The translations under genes were made by a program, and so were the position numbers. 64,000 nucleotides of DNA, from positions 4,756,001-4,820,000 of the forward strand of contig NZ_JALJWV010000001.1 of NCBI RefSeq assembly GCF_024169655.1. Direction: 5' to 3'. The stretch comes from Pseudomonas marginalis (lineage in GTDB: Bacteria > Pseudomonadota > Gammaproteobacteria > Pseudomonadales > Pseudomonadaceae). The notes below the pieces were generated by a model. That model saw only the letters and a program-made list of their open reading frames with translations. It was not told the DNA's origin and searched no databases. The first letter of the stretch is position 1. Each line of letters opens with the position of its first letter. Positions 7,449 through 15,861 of this stretch are shown in pieces.

Positions 7449-10343
7449 ATGCAAACCGACACAACTCGCGAGAACCCGCAGGGCTCCGTGCCGCAGGCCG
7501 CTGATTCGAATATGGATCTGTCCGCCACTGCACCTGGCCAATTGCGCGTGATCAAGCGTAACGGCACTGTCGTTCCTTACACCGATGACAAAATCACCGT
7601 CGCCATCACCAAAGCGTTTCTTGCAGTTGAAGGCGGCACCGCTGCCGCCTCGTCGCGCATCCATGACACCGTTGCCCGCCTGACCGAACAAGTCACCGCG
7701 ACCTTCAAGCGTCGCATGCCTTCGGGCGGCACCATCCACATCGAAGAAATCCAGGACCAGGTCGAACTGGCCCTGATGCGTGCCGGCGAGCAGAAAGTCG
7801 CCCGCGACTACGTGATCTACCGTGATTCGCGCGCCAAGGAACGTGCCGTTCGCGCCCCGGCCGACGAAGCCGCCGTACAAGCACACCCATCGATCCGCAT
7901 CACCCTGGCCGACGGCACATTCGCGCCGCTGGACCTGGGCCGCCTGAACACCATCATCACCGAGGCCTGCGAAGGCCTGGAAGAAGTCGACGGTGACCTG
8001 ATCCAGCGCGAAACCCTGAAGAACCTGTACGACGGCGTGGCCCTGACCGACGTCAACACCGCCCTGGTGATGACCGCCCGTACCCTGGTTGAACGCGAGC
8101 CGAACTACTCGTTCGTGACCGCGCGCCTGCTGATGGACACCCTGCGCGCCGAAGGCCTGGGCTTCCTCGGCGTAGCCCCCAGCGCCACCCACCACGAGAT
8201 GGCCGACCTGTACGCCAAGGCCTTGCCGGCGTACATCACCAAGGGTATCGAATACGAATTGCTGAACCCGGTCCTGGCCACCTTCGACCTGGAAAAACTC
8301 GGCAAGGCGATCAACCACGAGCGCGACCAGCAGTTCACTTACCTGGGCCTGCAAACCCTGTACGACCGTTACTTCATCCACAAGGACGGTATCCGCTTCG
8401 AACTGCCGCAAGTGTTCTTCATGCGCGTGGCCATGGGCCTGGCGATTGAAGAGAAGCACAAAGAAGACCGCGCCATCGAGTTCTACAACCTGCTGTCGTC
8501 CTTCGACTACATGTCGTCGACGCCGACCCTGTTCAACGCCGGCACCCTGCGTCCACAGCTGTCGAGCTGCTACCTGACCACCGTGCCGGATGACCTGTCG
8601 GGCATCTACCACGCGATCCACGACAACGCCATGCTGTCCAAATTCGCCGGCGGCCTGGGTAACGACTGGACCCCGGTGCGCGCATTGGGTTCGTACATCA
8701 AGGGCACCAACGGCAAGTCCCAGGGCGTTGTACCGTTCCTGAAAGTCGTCAACGACACCGCCGTAGCGGTCAACCAGGGTGGCAAGCGCAAAGGCGCTGT
8801 CTGTGCCTACCTGGAAACCTGGCACATGGACATTGAAGAGTTCATCGAGCTGCGCAAGAACACCGGTGATGACCGTCGTCGTACCCACGACATGAACACC
8901 GCCAACTGGATCCCTGACCTGTTCATGAAGCGTGTCTTCGACGACGGCAAGTGGACCCTGTTCTCGCCATCCGAAGTACCGGACCTGCATGACCTGACCG
9001 GCAAGGCCTTCGAAGAGCGTTACGAGTACTACGAAGCCCTCACCGAGTACCCAGGCAAGGTCAAGCTGTTCAAGACCATCCAGGCCAAAGACCTGTGGCG
9101 CAAAATGCTGTCCATGCTCTTCGAAACCGGCCACCCATGGCTGACCTTCAAAGACCCGTGCAACCTGCGCAGCCCGCAGCAGCACGTGGGCGTGGTCCAC
9201 AGCTCGAACCTGTGCACCGAGATCACCTTGAACACCAACAAGGATGAGATCGCCGTTTGCAACCTGGGCTCGATCAACCTGCCGAACCACATCGTCAACG
9301 GCAAGCTGGACACCGTGAAGCTTGCACGCACCGTGAACACCGCCGTTCGCATGCTCGATAACGTTATCGACATCAACTACTACTCGGTGCCACAGGCGCA
9401 GAACTCCAACTTCAAGCACCGTCCAGTCGGCCTGGGGATCATGGGCTTCCAGGACGCTTTGTACCTGCAGCACATTCCTTACGGTTCGGATGCAGCGGTC
9501 GAGTTCGCCGACAAGTCCATGGAAGCGGTCAGCTACTACGCGATCCAGGCTTCCTGCGACCTGGCCGACGAGCGCGGTGCCTACGAGACGTTCCAGGGTT
9601 CGTTGTGGTCCAAAGGCATCCTGCCGCTGGATTCGCAACAGATCCTGATCGCGCAACGTGGCCAGAAATACATCGACGTTGACCTGAACGAATCCCTGGA
9701 CTGGGCGCCGGTACGTGCCCGTGTACAGAAAGGTATTCGTAACTCCAACATCATGGCCATCGCACCGACCGCAACCATCGCCAACATCACCGGCGTATCG
9801 CAGTCGATCGAACCGACCTACCAGAACCTGTATGTGAAATCGAACCTGTCGGGCGAATTCACCGTGATCAACCCATACCTGGTTCGCGACCTGAAAGCCC
9901 GCGACCTGTGGGACTCGGTCATGATCAACGACCTGAAGTACTACGACGGTTCGGTGCAGCAGATCGAACGCATCCCGCAAGAACTCAAAGAGCTCTACGC
10001 GACCGCCTTCGAAGTGGACACCAAGTGGATCGTTGACGCCGCCAGCCGTCGTCAGAAGTGGATCGACCAGGCGCAGTCGCTGAACCTGTACATCGCCGGC
10101 GCTTCGGGCAAGAAGCTGGACGTGACCTACCGCATGGCTTGGTACCGTGGCTTGAAAACCACTTACTACCTCCGTGCCCTGGCCGCGACCAGCACCGAGA
10201 AGTCGACCATCAACACCGGCAAGCTGAACGCGGTTTCCAGCGGCAACCACGGTGATGACTCGGTGCTCGCCGCACCTGCCGGCCCGGCGCCAGTGCCGAA
10301 AGCCTGTGCGATCGACGAGCCGGATTGCGAAGCGTGCCAATAA
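7449..10343 (+). CDS. nrdA: Class Ia ribonucleoside-diphosphate reductase alpha subunit
   Basis: This is the large catalytic subunit (964 aa) that reduces ribonucleotides for DNA synthesis together with NrdB. Two ATP-cone regulatory domains are visible in tandem (about residues 20-115 and 125-220), as known for Pseudomonas NrdA. Catalytic features include TPTLFNAGTLRPQLSSCYL (redox cysteine), NLCTEI (active-site Cys and Glu), CNLGSINL, and a C-terminal CEACQ tail whose CxxC pair shuttles electrons. I chose the ATG at 7449, preceded by TGGAGA; the in-frame extension upstream is not family-like. nrdB does not follow: a terminator lies 37 bases downstream and the nrdB start appears at 63822. Confidence 0.97.
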   Translation: MQTDTTRENPQGSVPQAADSNMDLSATAPGQLRVIKRNGTVVPYTDDKITVAITKAFLAVEGGTAAASSRIHDTVARLTEQVTATFKRRMPSGGTIHIEEIQDQVELALMRAGEQKVARDYVIYRDSRAKERAVRAPADEAAVQAHPSIRITLADGTFAPLDLGRLNTIITEACEGLEEVDGDLIQRETLKNLYDGVALTDVNTALVMTARTLVEREPNYSFVTARLLMDTLRAEGLGFLGVAPSATHHEMADLYAKALPAYITKGIEYELLNPVLATFDLEKLGKAINHERDQQFTYLGLQTLYDRYFIHKDGIRFELPQVFFMRVAMGLAIEEKHKEDRAIEFYNLLSSFDYMSSTPTLFNAGTLRPQLSSCYLTTVPDDLSGIYHAIHDNAMLSKFAGGLGNDWTPVRALGSYIKGTNGKSQGVVPFLKVVNDTAVAVNQGGKRKGAVCAYLETWHMDIEEFIELRKNTGDDRRRTHDMNTANWIPDLFMKRVFDDGKWTLFSPSEVPDLHDLTGKAFEERYEYYEALTEYPGKVKLFKTIQAKDLWRKMLSMLFETGHPWLTFKDPCNLRSPQQHVGVVHSSNLCTEITLNTNKDEIAVCNLGSINLPNHIVNGKLDTVKLARTVNTAVRMLDNVIDINYYSVPQAQNSNFKHRPVGLGIMGFQDALYLQHIPYGSDAAVEFADKSMEAVSYYAIQASCDLADERGAYETFQGSLWSKGILPLDSQQILIAQRGQKYIDVDLNESLDWAPVRARVQKGIRNSNIMAIAPTATIANITGVSQSIEPTYQNLYVKSNLSGEFTVINPYLVRDLKARDLWDSVMINDLKYYDGSVQQIERIPQELKELYATAFEVDTKWIVDAASRRQKWIDQAQSLNLYIAGASGKKLDVTYRMAWYRGLKTTYYLRALAATSTEKSTINTGKLNAVSSGNHGDDSVLAAPAGPAPVPKACAIDEPDCEACQ

Positions 10344-10380
10344 GCTGAGCACGTTCCGGGCTTGATGGCCCGGGATTGGA

Positions 10381-10428
10381 AAACCCCGATAATCCCTTGC
10401 TGCAGTTGGGTTTATCGGGTTTTTTTTG
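10381..10428 (+). terminator. Rho-independent terminator after nrdA
   Basis: AAACCCCGATAA pairs with TTATCGGGTT, followed by eight T residues. It closes the nrdA transcript, so nrdA is not cotranscribed with anything downstream. Confidence 0.85.
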
Positions 10429-10444
10429 CCTGGGCAAAGGCTCG

Positions 10445-11551
10445 TCAGTCGCCGAACAATATGGTCGCAATCCCCGACCGGGGCACCCCGCCCCGCTTGC
10501 CCCACAGTTCAATCCGACCATCGATCACCGCCATCGAATGACCACCATACTCCACCGTCCCCACCTTGCTGCTTCGCAAGTCGGCATCCGTGGCCGGCCG
10601 GTAATTTTTGCGCAAGCCCAGACGGTCCAAGCCTTCCCGAGCGTTCTCGCCATCATTGAGGGTACGTATGCCATCCAGAAAGCTGCGCCCGGCAGTGCCG
10701 TCGTTGTTTTCCAATTGCGCCCGTTTTGCGCTGACGGCAAACATGAAATTGGCGTTGGTCATCATTTTCGGGTCATCGCCCTGGAAACGTGCATGGGTGG
10801 CAGCCAGCCGCACTTCATCCTTGGTCAGGTCAACCTTGACACCATCGCGCATGGTCACAGAGTAGCCATTACCCGTCTCCTTGACCTCTTTGAAGACGTC
10901 GGTGGGCTTCTCGCCAAATTGCATCATGGCGGCTTTAATCGCCGAAACCGTCACGCAATTGCCGTCCGGCCCCTGTCTGAAGCCGCTCCAGATATTCTCC
11001 GGTTTTTTCCCCGGCTCGCTGTCATCGGGCTTGTAGTCGAAATGCTTCGCGCCTTCGGTAATCGGCTTGTCGCTCATGGACTCGCTGGGGCCGAAACCAC
11101 CGCCACCGCCACCGCCGCCGCCGCCACCACCGCCTCCACCTCCACCTCCGCCACCACCGCCCGGGGAAGGGGATGGAGACGGTGCGGGTGACGGCGGCGC
11201 ATCCGGAGACGAACCATCCGGAAATTCTTCCGGGAAGGTTTTCTTCATGAACGCCTGAAAGTCGTCGGACGCGTCTTTCTTCACGTCCTCGAGAATCTCC
11301 TTGAACTTCTCTTCGCCGAGCTCCTTTCGCATTTCATTCAGCTTGTTCCGCAGCTCCTGGGCCGTCTGGCTCTTCCCGGTTTTTTCGGCGTCTTCAAGCT
11401 CTTTGATCAGCTTTGTGACGCTGTCCTTGACGGCGCCCGTGTCTTGCTTGGTGCCATCAGACTGGCTGGTGGCCTTCAGGTGCTGCCCTGCCCCCCCACT
11501 TTCGTAACGCACACCCCCGACCCCTTGGCCAGATACCGATGAACTCCACAT
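10445..11551 (-). CDS. Hypothetical protein with poly-Gly linker and candidate Cys protease fold
   Basis: This is a 368-aa protein with no family I recognise. The N-terminal ~115 residues are charged and helical, rich in Lys and Glu. A Pro/Ser stretch (~116-130) leads into 22 consecutive glycines (131-152). The C-terminal ~215 residues contain the only cysteine (Cys199, in GPDGNCVTVSAIKAAM) and a late histidine (His338, in GGHSMAVIDG) followed by Asp344. Cys at a helix start, then a late His and an acidic residue on strands, resembles papain-like proteases or deamidases; this is inference. I chose the ATG at 11551 because GGGGAGAGG lies just upstream. There is no signal peptide. It stands alone between terminators, convergent with nrdA. 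A secreted effector is possible but unproven. Confidence 0.7.
   Translation of the reverse strand: MWSSSVSGQGVGGVRYESGGAGQHLKATSQSDGTKQDTGAVKDSVTKLIKELEDAEKTGKSQTAQELRNKLNEMRKELGEEKFKEILEDVKKDASDDFQAFMKKTFPEEFPDGSSPDAPPSPAPSPSPSPGGGGGGGGGGGGGGGGGGGGGGFGPSESMSDKPITEGAKHFDYKPDDSEPGKKPENIWSGFRQGPDGNCVTVSAIKAAMMQFGEKPTDVFKEVKETGNGYSVTMRDGVKVDLTKDEVRLAATHARFQGDDPKMMTNANFMFAVSAKRAQLENNDGTAGRSFLDGIRTLNDGENAREGLDRLGLRKNYRPATDADLRSSKVGTVEYGGHSMAVIDGRIELWGKRGGVPRSGIATILFGD
11096..11161 (-). repeat. GGN triplet tract encoding 22 glycines
   Basis: On the plus strand this is a run of CCN triplets (mostly CCG, CCA and CCT). It lies inside the gene at 10445-11551 and encodes the glycine linker. Because the unit is three bases, length changes would keep the frame. 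Confidence 0.85.
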
Positions 11552-11691
11552 ATCGCCTCTCCCCAACAATGAGAGAACCCAATGCCTCTCGGCTGGATAG
11601 GTGGAAAGACAGGTGTGGCGCGTTCCAACAAAGGCGTGTCATCTCGTAACCGCATCGGTAGTGGGAAAAGGTCTTAATGCCAAATGAAACG

Positions 11692-11722
11692 CAAAAAAAA
11701 GCCCCTCAATCGAGGGGCTTCT
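11692..11722. terminator. Bidirectional terminator between flgE and the Gly-tract gene
   Basis: GCCCCTC-AATC-GAGGGGC is flanked by an A-run on one side and CTTCTTG on the other. It lies just past the flgE stop codon on the minus strand, where the A-run becomes a U-run. Confidence 0.8.
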
Positions 11723-11739
11723 TGTGCAGCGCTAACGCA

Positions 11740-13056
11740 TCAGGTCATCTGGATGATGGTCTGCATGATGGTGCTCTGGGTGGAGATGGTCTTGGCGTTC
11801 GCCTGGTAGTTGCTCTGGGCCTTGATCAGGTCTACCAGCTCGCTGGTCAGGTTGACGTTGGAGTTCTCCAGGGAGTTGGCCACGATCGAACCGAGGGTAC
11901 CGGATTGAGGGGCGTCGTATCCCGGTTGGCCCGAGGCGAAGGTTTCTCTCCAAGTGGTGCCGCCAGATGGCTGCAGGCCTTGTTCGTTGTTGAAGCTGGC
12001 CAGGGAGATCTGGCCAATGGCCTTGCTCTGCTGATTACTGAAGGTGGCGAACAGTACGCCGCTGCCGTCGATTTTCAGCCCGGTGATCTGGCCGGTAGCA
12101 TAACCATCGGTGACCGGTGGGTTGCGGTAGCTGGCCGAATTGTACTGGGTGATATCCGCCATGTTGATCGCAATACCGCCCGCATTGGCCGCGGCGCCGT
12201 TAGCAGTCCATACACCGTTGGTCACGGTGCCCGGTTTCCAGTTGGAAATGGTCAGGGTGGTGTTGGAGACCGCGCTAGGCGGGGTAACCACACCAGTGAG
12301 CTTACCCCCGGTGTCGAACGTCAGGGTCGATGCGACAGGTGCCACCGCGCCTGCGCCACTGATCGGGGTACCATCAGGGTTACGCCCGTCGATCAAGGTG
12401 TAGGACTTCCATTGGTTGGAGTCCGTCTTCACCAGGTACTGCACCATCGGGTGAGCGTTGCCTTGGGTGTCGTACAAGGTGGTGCTGTACTGGGTGGTGA
12501 AGGTCTTGGTGTCGGTTGGGTTGAATGGCTTGGCCACCTGGTCGATCACCGGCTCCGAGGAGTTCAGGTTACTGCTGGAATCGACGGTGCTGGAGGCTTT
12601 TGGCGGCAGGTTCGACAAGTTGAGTTGCAGGTCGACCAAGCCACCCTTGACGATCTTGCCGTTGTCATCCGCCGCGTAGCCCTGCAGGCGCGAAGTACCG
12701 GTGTTGTTGGTGATATAGCCGTCTTTGTCCGAACGGAAGGCACCACTACGGGTGTATTCCAGCGAACCGTCGCTGCCCTTCTGTACGAAGAAACCACCGC
12801 CCTGGATTGCCATGTCCAGGATGCCGCCACTGTTGTTGACATCACCCTGGGTGAATTGCTGGGACACGGCCGCCAGGTTCACACCGTTACCGATGCTGTT
12901 CTGGCCGGTGCCCAGTTTGGACGCCGCGTAGATATCCGAGAATTCCGCACGGGACGATTTGAAGCCAGTGGTCGCGACGTTGGCGATGTTGTTGCCGGTC
13001 ACGTCCAGTTGTTTGTTGGCCGCATAGAGGCCGCTAAGGCCGATGTTAAAAGACAT
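11740..13056 (-). CDS. flgE: Flagellar hook protein FlgE
   Basis: This is a 438-aa structural subunit of the flagellar hook, exported by the flagellar type III system. The N-terminus MSFNIGLSGLYAANKQLDVTG and NNIANVATTGFK is the conserved rod/hook helix, and the C-terminus (NSNVNLTSELVDLIKAQSNYQANAKTI) is the matching coiled-coil helix. The middle is the variable surface region with GGGFFVQ. It is the last gene of flgBCDE, 31 bases after flgD, and is followed by a terminator. Confidence 0.96.
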   Translation of the reverse strand: MSFNIGLSGLYAANKQLDVTGNNIANVATTGFKSSRAEFSDIYAASKLGTGQNSIGNGVNLAAVSQQFTQGDVNNSGGILDMAIQGGGFFVQKGSDGSLEYTRSGAFRSDKDGYITNNTGTSRLQGYAADDNGKIVKGGLVDLQLNLSNLPPKASSTVDSSSNLNSSEPVIDQVAKPFNPTDTKTFTTQYSTTLYDTQGNAHPMVQYLVKTDSNQWKSYTLIDGRNPDGTPISGAGAVAPVASTLTFDTGGKLTGVVTPPSAVSNTTLTISNWKPGTVTNGVWTANGAAANAGGIAINMADITQYNSASYRNPPVTDGYATGQITGLKIDGSGVLFATFSNQQSKAIGQISLASFNNEQGLQPSGGTTWRETFASGQPGYDAPQSGTLGSIVANSLENSNVNLTSELVDLIKAQSNYQANAKTISTQSTIMQTIIQMT

Positions 13057-13087
13057 GTTTCTCTCCCTCTGCCGTATTTAGCCGGCT

Positions 13088-13813
13088 CTATGTACCGATA
13101 GTCTGAATTTGCGACAGCTTGACGCTGCCCATGCCGCCTGCAAGGTTGAGCAGCATTTCGCCGCCGGTCTGGCTCAGGGTCACGCTGTTTACCGTGGCTG
13201 GCAGCGAAGTCGCCAGTGCCACCGAGTCGCCCGCGTCATTCTTGGTGGTGGCCGTAAAGGTGTAAGTCCCGGGGGCGGCGACCTCACCAGCGGTGTTCTT
13301 GCCATCCCAGATGAAGTCGGAACTCCCTGCGCTCTGAGCACCCATCTCAAGGGTGCGCACCACGACGCCGTCTTTGTCGGTGATCTTGATCGAGACGTTA
13401 CCCGTTGCCGCCGTCACCGCGACCGAGCCGGTCATGCTCTTGCTGGTATCCACCAGCGCCTTGTCGGTCTGGGTAATAATCGAGCGACCGACCAGCGACG
13501 AAGCCTGCAGCGCTTGCGACGAGCTGTAGTTGCTGGAGATGTTGTTTACCGAATCATTCAGATTGTTGATGCCTTCCAGGCTGCTGAACTGCGCCAACTG
13601 AGACACGAACGCACCGTTGTCCTGGGGCGACAGCGGGTCCTGGTTTTTCAGCTGGGTCACCAACAGTTGCAAGAACGCATCCTTGCCCATCGACTGGTTG
13701 CCCGTTACCGCCTTGGTCGCGGCGCTGATGCTGCTGTTGTCCGTCGCAGTCTTGACCTTGCTGTTGAACAGGTCCTGGACTGCCGTGTTGTTCGTCGTAT
13801 CAACAATGGCCAT
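13088..13813 (-). CDS. flgD: Flagellar hook-capping protein FlgD
   Basis: This 241-aa scaffold caps the growing hook and directs FlgE polymerisation. The N-terminal region contains the conserved DAFLQLLVTQLKNQDPLSPQDNG segment, and the C-terminal part has the paired FlgD Ig-like and tudor-like folds (MTGSVAVTAATGNVSIKITD, FIWDGKNTAGE). It sits between flgC and flgE on the minus strand. There is no signal peptide, as expected for type III export. Confidence 0.96.
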   Translation of the reverse strand: MAIVDTTNNTAVQDLFNSKVKTATDNSSISAATKAVTGNQSMGKDAFLQLLVTQLKNQDPLSPQDNGAFVSQLAQFSSLEGINNLNDSVNNISSNYSSSQALQASSLVGRSIITQTDKALVDTSKSMTGSVAVTAATGNVSIKITDKDGVVVRTLEMGAQSAGSSDFIWDGKNTAGEVAAPGTYTFTATTKNDAGDSVALATSLPATVNSVTLSQTGGEMLLNLAGGMGSVKLSQIQTIGT

Positions 13814-13829
13814 TGTTTGGCGCCCCTTA

Positions 13830-14273
13830 TCACTGACCCAGGGTCAGGACCTTCTGCATCATGGTTTTGGCGGTGTTCATCATTTCCGCGTTGGTCTGGA
13901 ACGAGCGACTGGCAGAGATCATGTCAGCCATTTCCTCGACCACGTTGACGTTCGGGTAGTACACGTAGCCTTTTTCGTTCGCCGCGGGGTGATTAGGCTC
14001 ATAGCGCGCTTCCAGATTGCTCTGGTCTTCAACCACGCCGAGTACCTGCACGCCTTGCCCGGCAGCGTCCTGATTCTGGAACAGCGAATCGCCGCCGCTG
14101 CTCTGGCCGCCCTGAAACATGGTGGCGAACACCGGGTGACGGGCGCGGTAGGTCTGGTCAATGCTCGAAGACACGGTCTCGGCGTTGGCGATGTTACTGG
14201 CGACGGTGTTCAAACGCGTGGTCTGCGCGCTCATGCCACTGCCGGCAATATTGAAAACACTGGCTAGGGACAT
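13830..14273 (-). CDS. flgC: Flagellar basal-body rod protein FlgC
   Basis: This is a 147-aa proximal rod subunit. It has the conserved rod-protein N-terminus (SVFNIAGSGMSAQTTRLNTVASNIANAETV) and the C-terminal helix (VNVVEEMADMISASRSFQTNAEMMNTAKTM). The proline-containing middle (YYPNVNVVEE) is typical of FlgC. It starts three bases after the flgB stop and lies 16 bases ahead of flgD, within one operon. Confidence 0.96.
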   Translation of the reverse strand: MSLASVFNIAGSGMSAQTTRLNTVASNIANAETVSSSIDQTYRARHPVFATMFQGGQSSGGDSLFQNQDAAGQGVQVLGVVEDQSNLEARYEPNHPAANEKGYVYYPNVNVVEEMADMISASRSFQTNAEMMNTAKTMMQKVLTLGQ

Positions 14274-14276
14274 GGC

Positions 14277-14684
14277 TTACTCTCCACGCAGGGCTGACAT
14301 CAGCCCTTTGAATTTGCTGTTAAGCAGGGTGAAGCTGGCCTGAAAGTTCACCGAGTTCTCGGCGTAGGCCGATTGCTCCAACTGCGCGTCGACGGTGTTC
14401 TGGTCGATCGATGGCTGCATCGGGGTGCGATACAGCAGCGACTCGTCACCACTGCTCAGGCCTTGCGCTTCGATATGACGGCTGTTGGTCATATTCAAGG
14501 CGAAGGTGCCGTTCTTGGTCTTGTCCTGCTGTGCGGCGAGCACGGCGGAGAAGTCCAGGTCCCGAGCCTTGTAGTTCGGGGTGTCGGCGTTGGCAATGTT
14601 GTTGGCCAGGACTTCGGCACGCTGGGCGCGAAAGCCCAGGGCTTGTTCGTGGATACCGAGCGCTTTATCGAAGCTGATGCTCAT
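14277..14684 (-). CDS. flgB: Flagellar basal-body rod protein FlgB
   Basis: This is a 135-aa proximal rod subunit and the first gene of the flgBCDE operon. The N-terminus MSISFDKALGIHEQALGFRAQRAEVLANNIANADTPNYKARD is diagnostic. I chose the ATG at 14684: longer in-frame reading runs into the promoter and lacks family similarity. An AAGG element lies upstream. Transcription is probably from the sigma-54 promoter at 14728-14745. Confidence 0.95.
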   Translation of the reverse strand: MSISFDKALGIHEQALGFRAQRAEVLANNIANADTPNYKARDLDFSAVLAAQQDKTKNGTFALNMTNSRHIEAQGLSSGDESLLYRTPMQPSIDQNTVDAQLEQSAYAENSVNFQASFTLLNSKFKGLMSALRGE

Positions 14685-14727
14685 GGCGGAAACCTTTAGG
14701 CTGACCTGCTGTTCGTTAACAGGGTTA

Positions 14728-14745
14728 TAGCAAGGTGCATGCCAA
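14728..14745 (-). promoter_or_regulatory. Sigma-54 promoter of flgBCDE
   Basis: On the minus strand this reads TTGGCATGCACCTTGCTA. The GG of the -24 element and the GC of the -12 element are exactly ten bases apart, and TGGCA/TTGC match the RpoN consensus closely. The -12 GC lies about 45 bases before the flgB start. RpoN plus FleQ/FleR control of flgBCDE is known in Pseudomonas. Confidence 0.8.
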
Positions 14746-14837
14746 TCTGGTGGAACCCCATATATCAAGGGTTTGCGGGGAGATTGCCGGCGGCAATGCC
14801 AGAAAAGCGGCAAGCGGTTTCCGCGTGGCGCCAGTAA

Positions 14838-14859
14838 AGCGGCAATCGCGGTTGCCGCT
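14838..14859. promoter_or_regulatory. Inverted repeat upstream of the flgB promoter (possible activator site)
   Basis: AGCGGCAA and TTGCCGCT are perfect inverted arms separated by six bases, about 100 bases upstream of the -24 element. Further GCGGCAA and GCCGC copies lie on either side (about 14785-14815 and 14870). The position suits an enhancer for a sigma-54 activator such as FleR; binding is inferred. Confidence 0.45.
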
Positions 14860-14885
14860 ATTGGGAAGTTTGCCGCGCAAACAAA

Positions 14886-14972
14886 TGTGGGAGGGGGCTT
14901 GCCCCCGATAGCGGTGGTTCAGTCATAGATACTGAGACTGACACACCGCTATCGGGGGCAAGCCCCCTCCCA
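14886..14972. repeat. REPIN 2 (two inverted REP elements)
   Basis: TGTGGGAGGGGGCTTGCCCC with its GATAGC tail faces the mirror copy ending CCCACA. Both halves are of the simple kind without the 15-base insert. It lies between cheR and the flgB promoter region. Confidence 0.9.
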
Positions 14973-14991
14973 CACTTTGACTGCGTGCGAC

Positions 14992-15819
14992 TTACTTGGC
15001 CTGGTAAATGATCCCTGGACTGCACTGCACCATCTGGAAATGATCCGGCAGGCCGTTCAGCGCCTCGGATGCACCGAGGAACAGATAACCACCGCGCTTG
15101 AGCGTGCCGTGGATGCGCAGCAGGATGTCTTTCTTCACTTCGGCCGAGAAGTAGATCAGCACGTTGCGGCAGAACACCATGTCGAACTTGCCCAGGCTGG
15201 CGTAGCTGTCGAGCAGGTTGAACGAGCGAAACTCCACCCGACTCTTGATCGGCGCCTTGACCGCCCAACGCCCCGCGCCTTTCGGATCGAAGTAACGCTG
15301 CAGGCGTTCCGGGGACAAACCGCGGCCCAGCGCCAGGCTGTCGTACTCGCCGGTCTTGCAGTTGGTGAGCATGGTGCCGGACAAATCGGTGGCGACAATT
15401 TGCGCACCGGCCTTCAACTGGCCCATGTTGGTCCGCTCGAACTCGTCGATGGCCATCGAAATCGAGTACGGTTCCTGCCCCGAGGAACAGGCTGCCGACC
15501 AGATCCGCAAACGCTGACCCGGGCTGGCCTTGATCGCCTCGGGCAACACTTTGCTCTTGAGTACCTCAAAGGGATAGGTGTCGCGAAACCACAGGGTTTC
15601 GTTGGTGGTCATGGCATCGACCACCATTTCCTTGAGCCCACTGCGCGGCTGGCTCTGAATCCGTTGGACCAACTCACCGAGGGACTTGATGCCCTGCTGT
15701 TCCATCAGTTTGTTGAGACGGCTGGATACCAGGTACTGCTTGTTTTCACCGAGCAATATGCCACAGGCTTTTTCCAGGAAGACCCGGAACTGTTCGAAAT
15801 CCAAATTACCCGTAGACAA
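14992..15819 (-). CDS. cheR: Chemotaxis protein methyltransferase CheR
   Basis: This 275-aa enzyme methylates glutamates of chemoreceptors using S-adenosylmethionine. The N-terminal helical domain (residues ~8-80) is followed by the SAM domain with RIWSAACSSGQEPYSISM, IVATDLSG and FDMVFCRNVLIYF. The start is TTG, preceded by AGAGGCGG at workable spacing; no ATG in this frame gives a complete N-terminus. cheV lies just upstream on the same strand, 42 bases away, and the two are probably cotranscribed. Confidence 0.94.
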   Translation of the reverse strand: MSTGNLDFEQFRVFLEKACGILLGENKQYLVSSRLNKLMEQQGIKSLGELVQRIQSQPRSGLKEMVVDAMTTNETLWFRDTYPFEVLKSKVLPEAIKASPGQRLRIWSAACSSGQEPYSISMAIDEFERTNMGQLKAGAQIVATDLSGTMLTNCKTGEYDSLALGRGLSPERLQRYFDPKGAGRWAVKAPIKSRVEFRSFNLLDSYASLGKFDMVFCRNVLIYFSAEVKKDILLRIHGTLKRGGYLFLGASEALNGLPDHFQMVQCSPGIIYQAK

Positions 15820-15861
15820 TGATACCGCCTCTTAAATCGTGTGACCGCCAGGGAAATCCCC

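Noticed and set aside
7353..10505. A 1050-codon open frame antisense to nrdA
   Set aside because: It is a shadow of the high-GC nrdA coding frame, has biased Val/Gln/Gly composition, no ribosome-binding site and no domain.
11067..11258. A poly-proline small frame
   Set aside because: It is the complement of the poly-glycine tract of the gene on the minus strand.
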